From NCBI RefSeq assembly GCF_036237275.1, contig NZ_CP108352.1:6200001-6264000 (forward strand): a DNA stretch of 64,000 nucleotides. Direction: 5' to 3'. How positions within the stretch are numbered: the first letter of the stretch is position 1; every line of letters begins with the position of its first letter. The position numbers were made by a program, and so were the translations under genes. The notes beneath the pieces were generated by a model. That model was not told the origin of the DNA. It saw nothing but the letters and a program-made list of their open reading frames with translations, and did not search any database. This DNA is from Streptomyces sp. NBC_01353 (lineage in GTDB: Bacteria; Actinomycetota; Actinomycetes; Streptomycetales; Streptomycetaceae). This document shows positions 51,135 to 59,810 of the stretch, piece after piece.

Positions 51135-52891
51135 CGCCGGCCTTCCAGGTGCTTGCGGTGCATCCACTTCGGCAGCCCGGGGGCTTCCAGGAAGCCCTCG
51201 GCGCGACCCGCGGCGAGGCCGATGCGCAGCAGATCGGCGCTCTTCTCGAAGAGCATGAAGCGGGGCTCCCAGATCGGTCGGTACTTGGCGTTGGCGCGGT
51301 ACAGCGACTCGATCTGCCACCAGCGGGAGAAGAAGCTGAGCAGCGAACGCCACATCCGCAGCACGGGTCCCGCCCCGAGCTTCGAGCCACGTTCGAAGAC
51401 GGAACGGAACATGGCGAAGTTGAGCGACACCTGCGTGATCCCGATCTCCTTGGCGCGCTGGAGGAGTTCGATGACCATGAACTCCATCAGGCCGTTCTCG
51501 GAGTCCCGGTCACGGCGCATCAGGTCCAGCGAGAGGCCCTTGGGGCCCCAGGGCACGAAGGACAGCACCGCCCGCAACTCGCCCTGCCCGTCGGTGCACT
51601 CCAGCATCACGCACTGGCCGTCCCGCGGGTCGCCGAGCCGGCCGAGCGCCATCGAGAAGCCCCGTTCGGTGGCCCCGTCGCGCCAGTCGTCCGCCTTGCG
51701 GAGCAGCGCGTCCATCTCGTCGGCGGGAATGTCCTCGTGGCGCCGGATCCGCACCTCGTACCCGGCGCGCTTGACCCGGTTGAACGCCTGCCGCACCGTG
51801 CGCATGGCGCGCCCGTCGAGGGTGAACTCGTCGGTCTCCACGATCGCCTCGTCGCCCAGCTCCAGGGCGTCCAGGCCGTGCCGGGCGTAGATGGTGCCGG
51901 CCTCCTCGCTCGCGCCCATCACCGCCGGGACCCAGCCGTGCTCGCGGGCCTCGGCCAGCCAGGGCTCGATCGCCCCCGGCCAGGCCTCGGGGTCGCCGAT
52001 CGGGTCGCCGGAGGCGAGCGAGACCCCGCCGACCACCCGGTAGGCGATGGCGGCCTTCTCGCTGGGGGACCACACCACGCTCTTCTCGCGGCGCAGCGCG
52101 AAGTAGCCGAGCGAGTCGCGGTCGCCGTACTTGTCGAGCAGCAGCCGGAGCTTCTCCTCGTCGCCCTCCGTCAGCGGATCGACGGCCCGGCGCGAACGGA
52201 ACGCGGCATAGAGCACGGCGATGATCAGAAGCGTGGAGAGCACGTTGATGGTGACGTCGACCCAGCCGGGGGTGGCGATCCCGTCGAAGCGCGAGTCGTC
52301 GGCGGCCAGGGTGATCAGCCGCATCACGCCGTACCGCCAGCGCTCCAGGAAGGTGGAGCCGCCGGTGGCGGTGTTCGTGACGGTGACCAGGACGGCGGCG
52401 AGCAGGGAGGTGACGAGCAGTCCGCCGACCGCCACGACGGCGGCGGCCGGCGGGTTGGAGCGGTCGCCCTTCGCGTAGAACTCCTTGCGGCCGAGCAGCA
52501 GTGCGAGGACGAACGCGGCGGTGATGACGAGCGAGATCCAGTTCTGGGCGTGCTGCCGGATCTCGGGGAAGGCCATCGCGAGGGCGAAGAGCGCGAGGAA
52601 GAGTCCGCTGAGGACGATGTTGAGGATCCATGCGGCGCGCTTGCGGCGGCGCATGGTGATCGCCAGGAAGAGCGTGAAGACACCCGAGGCGAAGCCCGCG
52701 GTCAGCATGTACGGAGTGAAGTAGTCGTCCGTGTTGTGTCTGCGGAGGTCCTGGCCGAGCGAGACCCACACGGCGCTCAGGAAGTTGATGAACGTGACGG
52801 CGCGCAGGTACCAGACGGCGAACGCGGCGCTGCGCCGCGAACGGACGGTGCCCCGGGGCGTTCCTTCGGTGGACAAACGGACCTCTCCCAT
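51131..52891 (-). CDS. MprF/LysX-like membrane protein with DUF2156 (aminoacyl-lipid transferase fold)
   Basis: 586 aa from an ATG at 52891; the only good ribosome site (GGAGAGG) lies just inside this frame, so the true start may be the TTG at 52876. Five to six membrane helices (about 25-240) are followed by the C-terminal GNAT-like DUF2156 domain: SLGYFALRREKSVVWSPSEKAAIAYRVVGGVSLASGDPIG, GLSLDLMRRD, VSLNFAMFRSVFERG. MprF proteins add lysine or alanine to phosphatidylglycerol and flip it; this one may do so. Followed by the coupled rhomboid-like gene. Confidence 0.92.
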   Translation of the reverse strand: MGEVRLSTEGTPRGTVRSRRSAAFAVWYLRAVTFINFLSAVWVSLGQDLRRHNTDDYFTPYMLTAGFASGVFTLFLAITMRRRKRAAWILNIVLSGLFLALFALAMAFPEIRQHAQNWISLVITAAFVLALLLGRKEFYAKGDRSNPPAAAVVAVGGLLVTSLLAAVLVTVTNTATGGSTFLERWRYGVMRLITLAADDSRFDGIATPGWVDVTINVLSTLLIIAVLYAAFRSRRAVDPLTEGDEEKLRLLLDKYGDRDSLGYFALRREKSVVWSPSEKAAIAYRVVGGVSLASGDPIGDPEAWPGAIEPWLAEAREHGWVPAVMGASEEAGTIYARHGLDALELGDEAIVETDEFTLDGRAMRTVRQAFNRVKRAGYEVRIRRHEDIPADEMDALLRKADDWRDGATERGFSMALGRLGDPRDGQCVMLECTDGQGELRAVLSFVPWGPKGLSLDLMRRDRDSENGLMEFMVIELLQRAKEIGITQVSLNFAMFRSVFERGSKLGAGPVLRMWRSLLSFFSRWWQIESLYRANAKYRPIWEPRFMLFEKSADLLRIGLAAGRAEGFLEAPGLPKWMHRKHLEGRR

Positions 52892-52928
52892 GAAAAGCGA
52901 TCATATGGGGCATCACTTGCCATGGCGG

Positions 52929-52978
52929 GGCGCCGGAGGCAGTCGTCCGCGCGTGGCGGAACGACTGCCTCCGGCGCC
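52929..52978 (-). terminator. cobU-cobT terminator hairpin
   Basis: GGCGCCGGAGGCAGTCGT (52929-52946) and its exact complement at 52961-52978 form an 18-bp stem, 10 bp past the cobT stop. Confidence 0.88.
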
Positions 52979-52987
52979 GTGATCCGA

Positions 52988-54076
52988 CTAGTTCTCCTCG
53001 TCCGGGGAGTCCGCCCCGGCGTCATCCGGAATGGTCAGTTCCGGCTGCTCGGGCAGCTCCGCGGCGAGCGCCGCGGCGGCCTGGACGAGGGGAAGAGCGA
53101 GCATGGCCCCGGTTCCCTCACCCACAGAGACGCCATGGTCGAGCAGCGGGTTGAGTGCCATCCGGTCCAGCGCCTTCGCCTGCGCCGGCTCACCGCTGAC
53201 CTGACCCGCCAGCCACCAGTCCGGCGCGCGGAACGCCGCCCGCTGCGCCACCAGCGCACAGGCCGCGCCCACCACACCGTCCAGGATCACCGGCATCCGG
53301 CGCACCGCGCTCTGCAGCAGGAAGCCCGTCATCGCCGCCAGGTCCGCCCCGCCGACCGCCGCGAGCAGCTCCAGCTGGTCGCCCAGGACCGGCCGGGCGC
53401 GCCGCAGCGAGTCACGGACCGCCGCGCACTTGCGCATCCACGCCAGGTCGTCGATCCCGGCGCCGCCCCGGCCGGTCACCACCGAGGCGTCCGTCCCGCA
53501 CAGGGCCGCGATCAGGGTCGAGGCCGGCGTCGTACCGCCCACGCTCAGATCACCGAGCACGACCAGATCCGTGCCCGAGTCGGCCTCCTCGTCGGCGATC
53601 GCCATGCCGAGCCGTACCGCCGCCTCGGTCTCCTCAGTGGTCAGCGCGTTCTCGATGTCGATCCGGCCGCTGCCGCGCCGCACCCGGTGGCGTACCACCT
53701 CGGCCGGCAGCAGCTCCGGCTCGCAGTCCAGACCGGCATCGACCACCCGCACCGGGACGTTCGCCGCGCGGGCGAGCACCGCCACCGGGCTCGCGCCCTC
53801 GAGGACCGAGCGGACCAGCTCGTAGGCGGTCCCGGCCGGACGGCCGGACACCCCGAGCGAGGCCACCCCGTGATCGCCCGCGAAGAGCACCACGCGCGGC
53901 TGCTCGATCGCCCGCACCTTGACCGAACCCTGCGCCGCCGAGAGCCACTCGCCGAGTTCGTCGAGCCGGCCGAGCGCACCGGGCGGAACGATCAACCGCT
54001 CCCGGCGTTCCTCGGCGTCACGCCGTATCCCGCCGTCGGGGCGCTCGATCAGATCGGAGAAGTCGTCCAGGTTCAA
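52988..54076 (-). CDS. cobT: Nicotinate-nucleotide--dimethylbenzimidazole phosphoribosyltransferase
   Basis: 362 aa from a TTG at 54076 with GGAAG 4-5 nt upstream; no ATG or GTG start is better. PPGALGRLDELGEWL, VVLFAGDHGVASLGVSGRP, GDLSVGGTTPAST, GRGGAGIDDLAWMRK and the catalytic Glu in VSVGEGTGAMLAL are CobT motifs. It makes alpha-ribazole phosphate, the lower ligand precursor. The MBL-CobU fusion gene is 44 bp upstream on the same strand. Confidence 0.97.
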   Translation of the reverse strand: MNLDDFSDLIERPDGGIRRDAEERRERLIVPPGALGRLDELGEWLSAAQGSVKVRAIEQPRVVLFAGDHGVASLGVSGRPAGTAYELVRSVLEGASPVAVLARAANVPVRVVDAGLDCEPELLPAEVVRHRVRRGSGRIDIENALTTEETEAAVRLGMAIADEEADSGTDLVVLGDLSVGGTTPASTLIAALCGTDASVVTGRGGAGIDDLAWMRKCAAVRDSLRRARPVLGDQLELLAAVGGADLAAMTGFLLQSAVRRMPVILDGVVGAACALVAQRAAFRAPDWWLAGQVSGEPAQAKALDRMALNPLLDHGVSVGEGTGAMLALPLVQAAAALAAELPEQPELTIPDDAGADSPDEEN

Positions 54077-54120
54077 GGCTCTTCCTTGTGACGTCGGCGG
54101 TGGCCATCGGTGATCGCACC

Positions 54121-55326
54121 CTACCCGCGCAGCACCAGAGCCTGTCCCGCGACGACGAGGAGTACCTGCTCGCACTCGTCGCCGAAGGCCGCGTTCAGCC
54201 GGCCCAGCTCGTCCCGGAAACGCCGCCCCGCCGCCGTGGCGGGCACGACCCCCGAGCCCACCTCGTTGGTGACCACGACGACGGTACGGGACGTGGCCCG
54301 CACCGCCGCCACCAGCTCGCCGATCCGCTCCCGCAGCGCCTCCTGCCCGCCGTCCGCCCACCGCTCGTCGTCCCAGGCCTCCACCCGGTCCATGGCGTCC
54401 GTGAGCCACAGCGACAGACAGTCGATCAGCAGCGCCGGGCCCTCGGCCTCCGCAAGGAGCGGTACGAGGTCGCAGGTCTCGGCCGTACGCCAGGAGCCGG
54501 GCCGCCGGTCCCGGTGCAGGGCCACCCGCTGCGCCCACTCCGGGTCGCCCTCGCGAGTCCCGGAGGTCGCCACGTACAGCACCTCGGGGAACGTCTCCAG
54601 GCGCCGCTCGGCCTCCACCGACTTGCCCGACCGGGCGCCGCCGGTCACCAGCGTGCGGCGCGGGACGTCGGGCACGGCGTGGTACTCGCCGATGTACAGG
54701 GTCGTGCCGTCCGGCACCGTCCGCGCCCCGGCCGCCGCAAGGCGCCGGTCCAGCTCCGCGCCGTTCGGCACGTCGTGGTCGAGATGGACGGCGATCACAT
54801 CGGTGCTCGCGGAGACCGCTCCGGTCGCCCGCAGCCTGGCCACCGCGTCCGGGCGGCCCGTGACGTCCATGACGACCATGTCGTACGGACGGTGGTGATC
54901 GTCGGTCAGTCCGGCGGGGGAGCCGCCCGGCGGCAGATAGAGCAGCCGCTCGCCCTCCGGCGACGTCACCTCGTACCCCGTACCGGGTGAGTCCATCGGC
55001 ACGGCCCGCACCCGGTGCCCGCTGATCAGCGTCAACTCCCGTCCGTCCGGCACCCGTCCCGCGGACGGCAGCCCGGCCGGCACCTCCACGGCCGGTCCGT
55101 CGTGCGGATGCGTCAGGAGCACCTGCCGTACGCCGACCAGTGAATGCCCCGCTCGGGCGGCGGCCAGCGCGGCCCCCGGCGTCAGGTCGAGCAGCAGCGC
55201 CTCGTCCACGAGCAGCGCGGTGGCGGCCCGCGCCCGGTCGCCGCGGGAGGACGCGCACACGGCGCAGGGGCAGTCGGGGCGGGGGAGCCCGATGGGGGCG
55301 CCGGTGCCGAGCAGAGTCAGTTCCAC
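54121..55326 (-). CDS. cobU: Metallo-beta-lactamase-fold/CobU fusion (adenosylcobinamide kinase/guanylyltransferase)
   Basis: 401 aa from the GTG at 55326, which has GGGAGGA 7 nt upstream; the GTG at 55347 is less likely. Residues 1-210 are a PhnP-like MBL fold with a DCPCAVC zinc motif, but the usual HxHxDH is THPHDGPA (72-79), so its catalytic site is incomplete; HLDHD (181-185) remains. Residues 225-401 are CobU: GGARSGKS (229-236), ALLIDCLSLWL, VVVTNEVGSGVVP. It phosphorylates adenosylcobinamide and adds GMP. The role of the MBL part is unknown. Confidence 0.95.
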   Translation of the reverse strand: MELTLLGTGAPIGLPRPDCPCAVCASSRGDRARAATALLVDEALLLDLTPGAALAAARAGHSLVGVRQVLLTHPHDGPAVEVPAGLPSAGRVPDGRELTLISGHRVRAVPMDSPGTGYEVTSPEGERLLYLPPGGSPAGLTDDHHRPYDMVVMDVTGRPDAVARLRATGAVSASTDVIAVHLDHDVPNGAELDRRLAAAGARTVPDGTTLYIGEYHAVPDVPRRTLVTGGARSGKSVEAERRLETFPEVLYVATSGTREGDPEWAQRVALHRDRRPGSWRTAETCDLVPLLAEAEGPALLIDCLSLWLTDAMDRVEAWDDERWADGGQEALRERIGELVAAVRATSRTVVVVTNEVGSGVVPATAAGRRFRDELGRLNAAFGDECEQVLLVVAGQALVLRG

Positions 55327-55417
55327 GTATTGATCCTCCCGCGTCACCGCGAGGGGTGCGCGCCCGGCTACGCTGCGGGCAGGAAACCGATCATCCGGTG
55401 AGCCTCAGGAGGCGGAC

Positions 55418-55621
55418 ATGGCATGGACGTGGCGGTTCGAGAAGTCCGACGGCGCGGAGACCGCTCCCGCGGTGGAACCGGAGGAGTGGACGACCCAGGG
55501 CGACGCCGAATCCTGGATCGGTGAGGTCTGGAAGGACCTCCTCGAGGGCGGAGCGGACCAGGCCACCCTCTTCGAGGACGACACCAAGATCTACACGATG
55601 TCCCTGAACGCGGAGGCGTAG
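55418..55621 (+). CDS. Small acidic protein, 67 aa
   Basis: 67 aa from the ATG at 55418 after a strong AGGAGG. MAWTWRFEKSDGAETAP then an acidic helix (GDAESWIGEVWKDLLEGGADQATLFEDD). No family recognised, but the ribosome site and good codon use support a real gene. Divergent from the cobU fusion with a 91-bp spacer. A terminator hairpin follows. Confidence 0.83.
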   Translation: MAWTWRFEKSDGAETAPAVEPEEWTTQGDAESWIGEVWKDLLEGGADQATLFEDDTKIYTMSLNAEA

Positions 55622-55629
55622 AACTCCCT

Positions 55630-55659
55630 GCGGCCGGCGCCCTCCAGGGTCCCGGCCGC
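55630..55659. terminator. Hairpin after the 67-aa gene
   Basis: GCGGCCGG (55630-55637) and CCGGCCGC (55652-55659) pair across a 14-nt loop between convergent genes. Confidence 0.5.
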
Positions 55660-55729
55660 TCGCCGCCCCGCTTCAGGTTCGTCCGATCCGTACGCCTCGG
55701 TGGAGGCGGCCGATCAGGGGCGCGGGGAG

Positions 55730-56548
55730 TCAGCCCCGGACACCGCACAGGTGGAGCAGCGCCGCTATCCGGCGGTACGGTTCCATCCGCCCGGCGCGGT
55801 CCTCGGCGGCGAGCAGCCGCTCCAGCTCCTCGGCGGCCGGCAGGCCCACGTCGCCCGCCATGCCGTCGGTGAAGACCCGCACGCCGTACCAGGCGTGCAG
55901 CGGTGCGGCGATCCCCGCCAGCGTCGACGTCAGCGCGTCGAGCCGGTCGGCCCGCACCTTGAATCCGTTGTCGTCGGTGTACGTGTCCGACTCGAAGCCG
56001 GTCAGCGCGCCCGACCAGTCCCCGGCCAGGCCGGGCCGCATGGCCAGCGCGTCCGCGTTCCGTACGACGAGGGAGAGCAGACCGCCGGGAGCCAGCATCC
56101 GGGCGAGGCCCGCGAGCAGGGCGTCCGGCGCGTCCGCGTACATCAGGACACCGTGGCACAGCACCACGTCGAAGCTGCCCGGCAGGAAGTGCACACCGGT
56201 CTCGCGGCCGTCGCCCTCGATCAGCCGGACCCGCTCACGGATCCCGGCCGGTTCGGTGGCCAGCGAGTCCCGGGCGGCCTTGAGCAGCTCGGGATCGGCC
56301 TCCAGGCCGGTCACCGTGTGACCCGCCCGGGCCAGCCGCAGGGCCTGGGTTCCCTGCCCCATGCCCGCGTCCAGGATCCGCAGCCGCTGCCCCACCGGGT
56401 AGCGGCCGGCTATCTGCTCGTCGAGCTGGCGCGCGATGAGCTCCTGACGGACGGTCTCGCGCAACCCCCCGTACCCGCTCGGCCACGGGGAGGCCGCGGG
56501 CAGCAGCGGACCGCTGCCCGCGCCGGAACCGGAGCCGTTCGTGCTCAG
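55730..56548 (-). CDS. Class I SAM-dependent methyltransferase, probable CTG start
   Basis: Motif I is LRILDAGMGQGTQALRLA, then VTGLEADPELL, EGDGRETGVHF, SFDVVLCHGVLMYAD and LLSLVVRNADAL: a complete class I methyltransferase. From the TTG at 56464 the product is 244 aa. The frame stays open upstream to a CTG at 56548 that overlaps the previous gene's TGA (CTGA), with GGAG 7 nt before it. That start gives 272 aa and includes PAASPWPSGYGGLRETVRQ. I prefer it, moderately. Substrate unknown; coupling to the DUF3043 gene is likely. Confidence 0.85.
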   Translation of the reverse strand: MSTNGSGSGAGSGPLLPAASPWPSGYGGLRETVRQELIARQLDEQIAGRYPVGQRLRILDAGMGQGTQALRLARAGHTVTGLEADPELLKAARDSLATEPAGIRERVRLIEGDGRETGVHFLPGSFDVVLCHGVLMYADAPDALLAGLARMLAPGGLLSLVVRNADALAMRPGLAGDWSGALTGFESDTYTDDNGFKVRADRLDALTSTLAGIAAPLHAWYGVRVFTDGMAGDVGLPAAEELERLLAAEDRAGRMEPYRRIAALLHLCGVRG

Positions 56549-57141
56549 GGCCGCTCTCCGCGCTTGACCTGCGGCTTCGGCAGTCGCAGTCGGCGCATCT
56601 GGAGCGTACGCATCAGGCCGTAGGCCACGGCACCCCGCTTCGGCTCGTTCGGGAAGCGCTCGTTCAGCTGCTTCTTCAGACGGAGCCAGATACCGATCGA
56701 GTCGATGACGATCATCACGATCACACCGAGCCAGAGCAGCAGCGAGATGTTCTGCAGCGCCGGGACGCGGATCATCGACAGGACGAGGATCACCACGGCC
56801 ATCGGGAGGAAGAACTCCGCGATGGAGAAGCGCGAGTCGACGAAGTCGCGCACGAAGCGGCGGACCGGACCCTTGTCACGGGCGGGCAGATAACGCTCGT
56901 CGCCGCTGGCCAGCGCCTCGCGCTGACGAGCCAGGTCGGTACGGCGGGCCTCGCGCTGGCGCTTGGCGGCCTCCTTGCGGTCGGTCGGCACCGTCGCGGC
57001 GCGACGGCGCTGGGTCTGCGCCTCACTCCGCTTCGGGGTCGGGCGGCCCTTGGGGGCCTCGGGGTCGCGGGGCTGCTTGGAGAGGTCCGCCGTCACCTTG
57101 TCGGTGGGGGCCTTCTCTTCCTTGGAACGGCTACGGAACAC
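56545..57141 (-). CDS. DUF3043-family membrane protein
   Basis: 198 aa from the GTG at 57141; the frame is open further but only this start gives the family's VFRSRSKEE beginning. A highly charged N-terminal half (RPTPKRSEAQTQRRRAATVP, EAAKRQREARRTDLARQREAL) precedes RYLPARDKGPVRRFVRDFVDSRFS and two adjacent membrane helices (FFLPMAVVILVLSMI, ISLLLWLGVIVMIVIDSIG). The family is actinobacterial with unknown function. The downstream methyltransferase overlaps its stop. Confidence 0.94.
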   Translation of the reverse strand: MFRSRSKEEKAPTDKVTADLSKQPRDPEAPKGRPTPKRSEAQTQRRRAATVPTDRKEAAKRQREARRTDLARQREALASGDERYLPARDKGPVRRFVRDFVDSRFSIAEFFLPMAVVILVLSMIRVPALQNISLLLWLGVIVMIVIDSIGIWLRLKKQLNERFPNEPKRGAVAYGLMRTLQMRRLRLPKPQVKRGERP

Positions 57142-57410
57142 ATTCCCCAGAGTACGTGGTGGGGGGTGTGGACCCCAGTCCGGCCGGGAACGATCCGGTA
57201 TCGGCCTGCGTCTGTGGGGGTACGCACGGACGACACGCACGCTTTCCCTGAGGTCCATCTACACCCTGGGCCTGAGAGAGCGCATGCGTAGTCGTCCTTG
57301 GGGAGGAGCACATCCGGCCCCGAACAGTGCGGTAATGGAGGCAGGGACCGTACTGTGGATCCTGTTGGAGTGCTTGAGCCGAGTCCGTCAGAAGGGGGCG
57401 CGCGAAGCCC

Positions 57411-58208
57411 ATGAGCGGTGTCATGAAGCGTATGGGGATGATCTTCCGCGCGAAGGCAAACAAGGCCCTCGACCGGGCCGAGGATCCGCGCGAGACCCTC
57501 GATTACTCCTATCAGAAGCAGCTGGAGCTCCTGCAGAAGGTCCGTCGGGGCGTCGCCGACGTGGCGACGTCGCGCAAGCGTCTCGAACTGCAGCTGAACC
57601 AGCTCCAGGGCCAGTCCGCCAAGCTGGAGGACCAGGGCCGCAAGGCGCTGGCGCTCGGCCGTGAGGACCTGGCCCGCGAGGCGCTGTCCCGGCGGGCGGC
57701 GCTGCAGCAGCAGGTGAGCGACCTCGAGGTGCAGCACCAGACGCTGCAGGGCGAGGAGGAGAAGCTCACGCTGGCCTCGCAGCGACTCCAGGCCAAGGTC
57801 GACGCCTTCCGTACGAAGAAGGAGACGATCAAGGCGACCTACACCGCCGCGCAGGCGCAGACCAGGATCGCCGAGTCGTTCTCCGGCATCTCGGAGGAGA
57901 TGAGCGACGTAGGCGTGGCGATCCAGCGCGCCGAGGACAAGACGGCCCAGCTGCAGGCCCGGGCCGGCGCGATCGACGAGCTGCTCGCCTCGGGCGCGCT
58001 CGACGACCAGTCGGGCCTGGCCAAGGACGACATCCAGGCGGAGCTGGACCGGCTGTCCGGCGGCACGGACGTCGAGCTGGAGCTCCAGCGGATGAAGGCC
58101 GAGCTGGCGGGCGGCCCTTCGGACTCGAAGCAGGCGATCGAGGGCGGTACGGGAACGCCGCAGGACCAGGCCCAGAAGTCCTCCAACCCCAGGTTCGACA
58201 AGCAGTAA
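57411..58208 (+). CDS. pspA: PspA/IM30-family membrane-stress protein
   Basis: 265 aa from the ATG at 57411. Almost entirely helical coiled coil: MKRMGMIFRAKANKALDRAEDPRETLDYSYQKQLELLQKVRRGVADVATSRKRLE, then long heptad stretches. These ESCRT-III-like proteins coat the inner membrane after envelope stress. The N-terminal amphipathic helix a0 is short. The PspAA-domain gene follows after 12 bp, forming an operon. Confidence 0.95.
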   Translation: MSGVMKRMGMIFRAKANKALDRAEDPRETLDYSYQKQLELLQKVRRGVADVATSRKRLELQLNQLQGQSAKLEDQGRKALALGREDLAREALSRRAALQQQVSDLEVQHQTLQGEEEKLTLASQRLQAKVDAFRTKKETIKATYTAAQAQTRIAESFSGISEEMSDVGVAIQRAEDKTAQLQARAGAIDELLASGALDDQSGLAKDDIQAELDRLSGGTDVELELQRMKAELAGGPSDSKQAIEGGTGTPQDQAQKSSNPRFDKQ

Positions 58209-58220
58209 GGACGGCGCGTC

Positions 58221-58499
58221 ATGATCGTAAGGATCATGGGGGAGGGCCAGTGGGAGCTGGCCGACAGTCACTTCGTCGAGCTGAACAAGCTGGACGACGA
58301 ACTGCTGGCCGAGATGGAGTCGGGAGACACCGACGGCTTCCGTCGTACGCTCTCGGCCCTGCTCGACGCGGTCCGCCGCCTCGGCGAACCGCTCCCCGAC
58401 GACGCACTGGAACCCTCGGAACTGATTCTTCCGGAACCGGACGCGACGCTCGAAGAGGTCCGGGAGATGCTCTCCGACGACGGTCTGATCCCGGGCTGA
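58221..58499 (+). CDS. PspAA-domain protein
   Basis: 92 aa from the ATG at 58221. MIVRIMGEGQWELADSHFVELNKLDDELLAEMESGD is the PspAA signature; the rest (FRRTLSALLDAVRRLG, EPSELILPEPDATLEEVREML) completes the small alpha-beta domain. PspAA proteins accompany PspA in many actinobacteria and probably modulate it. A 14-bp terminator hairpin follows the stop. Confidence 0.94.
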   Translation: MIVRIMGEGQWELADSHFVELNKLDDELLAEMESGDTDGFRRTLSALLDAVRRLGEPLPDDALEPSELILPEPDATLEEVREMLSDDGLIPG

Positions 58500-58514
58500 C
58501 GCCTCCGACATCAG

Positions 58515-58557
58515 CGGCAGCGCCCCGCCTCCCGCACAGGGAAGCGGGGCGCTGCCG
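58515..58557 (+). terminator. pspA operon terminator
   Basis: CGGCAGCGCCCCGC (58515-58528) and GCGGGGCGCTGCCG (58544-58557), perfect 14-bp stem, 16 bp past the pspAA stop. Confidence 0.85.
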
Positions 58558-58583
58558 TGTCCACCACCCCGTACCGTTGCTCC

Positions 58584-59810
58584 GTGACCTCCCTCGACAG
58601 CGGCCTCTCGCAGGCCCGGCACTGGCTGCGGGCGCACCCCCTCGCCTTCGACGCCGGCCTCGCCCTCGCCGTGCTCGCCTGCATGGTCACGGGATCCTTC
58701 GCCGACCCCCACGGCAGCCCCAACGGGCCCACCTTCGGCGACCGCACCCCCGACGCGACCAGCGTCCTCCTCATGGTGCTCGGCGCCGCCGCGCTCGTCC
58801 TGCGGCGGCGCGACCCCCTCGCCGTCCTTGCCTTCACCGGCGGGGTCACCCTCGTCGAGCTGATCACCGACGACCGTCCGGCCCCGGTCGCGATGAGCGC
58901 CGTCATCGCGCTCTACACCGTCGCCGCCCGCACCGACCGCCCCACCACCTGGCGCGTCGGACTGCTCACCATGGGCGTCCTGACGGGCGCCTCGATGCTC
59001 TTCGGCCCCACCCCCTGGTACGCCCAGGAGAACCTCGGTGTCTTCGCCTGGACCGGCATGGCCGCGGCTGCCGGCGACGCCGTCCGCAGCCGCCGCGCCT
59101 TCGTCGACGCCATCCGCGAGCGCGCCGAGCGGGCGGAACGGACCCGTGACGAGGAGGCCCGGCGCCGGGTCGCCGAGGAGCGCCTCCGCATCGCCCGCGA
59201 CCTCCACGACGTCGTCGCCCACCACATCGCCCTGGTCAACGTCCAGGCCGGGGTCGCCTCCCACGTCATGGACAGACGCCCCGACCAGGCCAAGGAGGCC
59301 CTCGCGCACGTCCGCGAGGCCAGCCGCTCCGCCCTCAACGAGCTGCGCGCCACCGTCGGTCTGCTCCGCCAGTCCGGCGACCCCGAGGCGCCCACCGAAC
59401 CCGCCCCCGGCCTCGCCGTCCTCGACGAGCTGCTCGCCACCTTCCGCAACGCGGGCCTCCCCGTCGAGCTGGCCCGCGCGGACGACGACGGCGAGCTTCC
59501 GGCCGCCGTCGACCTTGCCGCGTACCGGATCATCCAGGAGGCGCTGACCAATGTGCAGAAGCACGCGGGCCCGGACGCCAAGGCCGAGGTGAGCGTGGTC
59601 AGGGTCGGCCGTACCGTCGAGATCACCGTCCTCGACAACGGAGTTCCGCAGCCGGCGACGCCCGCCGACACCGGCGGGCACGGACTGATCGGCATGAGGG
59701 AGCGCGTCACCGCGCTCCGCGGCACGCTGACCGCGGCACCCCGCTACGGCGGCGGCTTCCGTGTCCAGGCGATACTGCCCGTAACGGTTCGTACGGGGGA
59801 GGACACATGA
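58584..59810 (+). CDS. NarL-type sensor histidine kinase
   Basis: 408 aa from the GTG at 58584; an ATG-like start at 58557 lies in the terminator stem. Four to five membrane helices (about 25-165), then a HisKA_3 domain with phospho-acceptor His208 in RIARDLHDVVAHHIALV, and an ATPase domain (YRIIQEALTNVQKHA, VLDNG, GHGLIGMRERV). Lacks an extracytoplasmic sensor domain, so it senses within the membrane. The response regulator gene overlaps its stop (ATGA). Confidence 0.96.
   Translation: MTSLDSGLSQARHWLRAHPLAFDAGLALAVLACMVTGSFADPHGSPNGPTFGDRTPDATSVLLMVLGAAALVLRRRDPLAVLAFTGGVTLVELITDDRPAPVAMSAVIALYTVAARTDRPTTWRVGLLTMGVLTGASMLFGPTPWYAQENLGVFAWTGMAAAAGDAVRSRRAFVDAIRERAERAERTRDEEARRRVAEERLRIARDLHDVVAHHIALVNVQAGVASHVMDRRPDQAKEALAHVREASRSALNELRATVGLLRQSGDPEAPTEPAPGLAVLDELLATFRNAGLPVELARADDDGELPAAVDLAAYRIIQEALTNVQKHAGPDAKAEVSVVRVGRTVEITVLDNGVPQPATPADTGGHGLIGMRERVTALRGTLTAAPRYGGGFRVQAILPVTVRTGEDT

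Noticed and set aside
55327-55417. Possible cobalamin riboswitch before the cobU fusion
   Set aside because: The spacer is only 91 bp and lacks a B12-box-like sequence.
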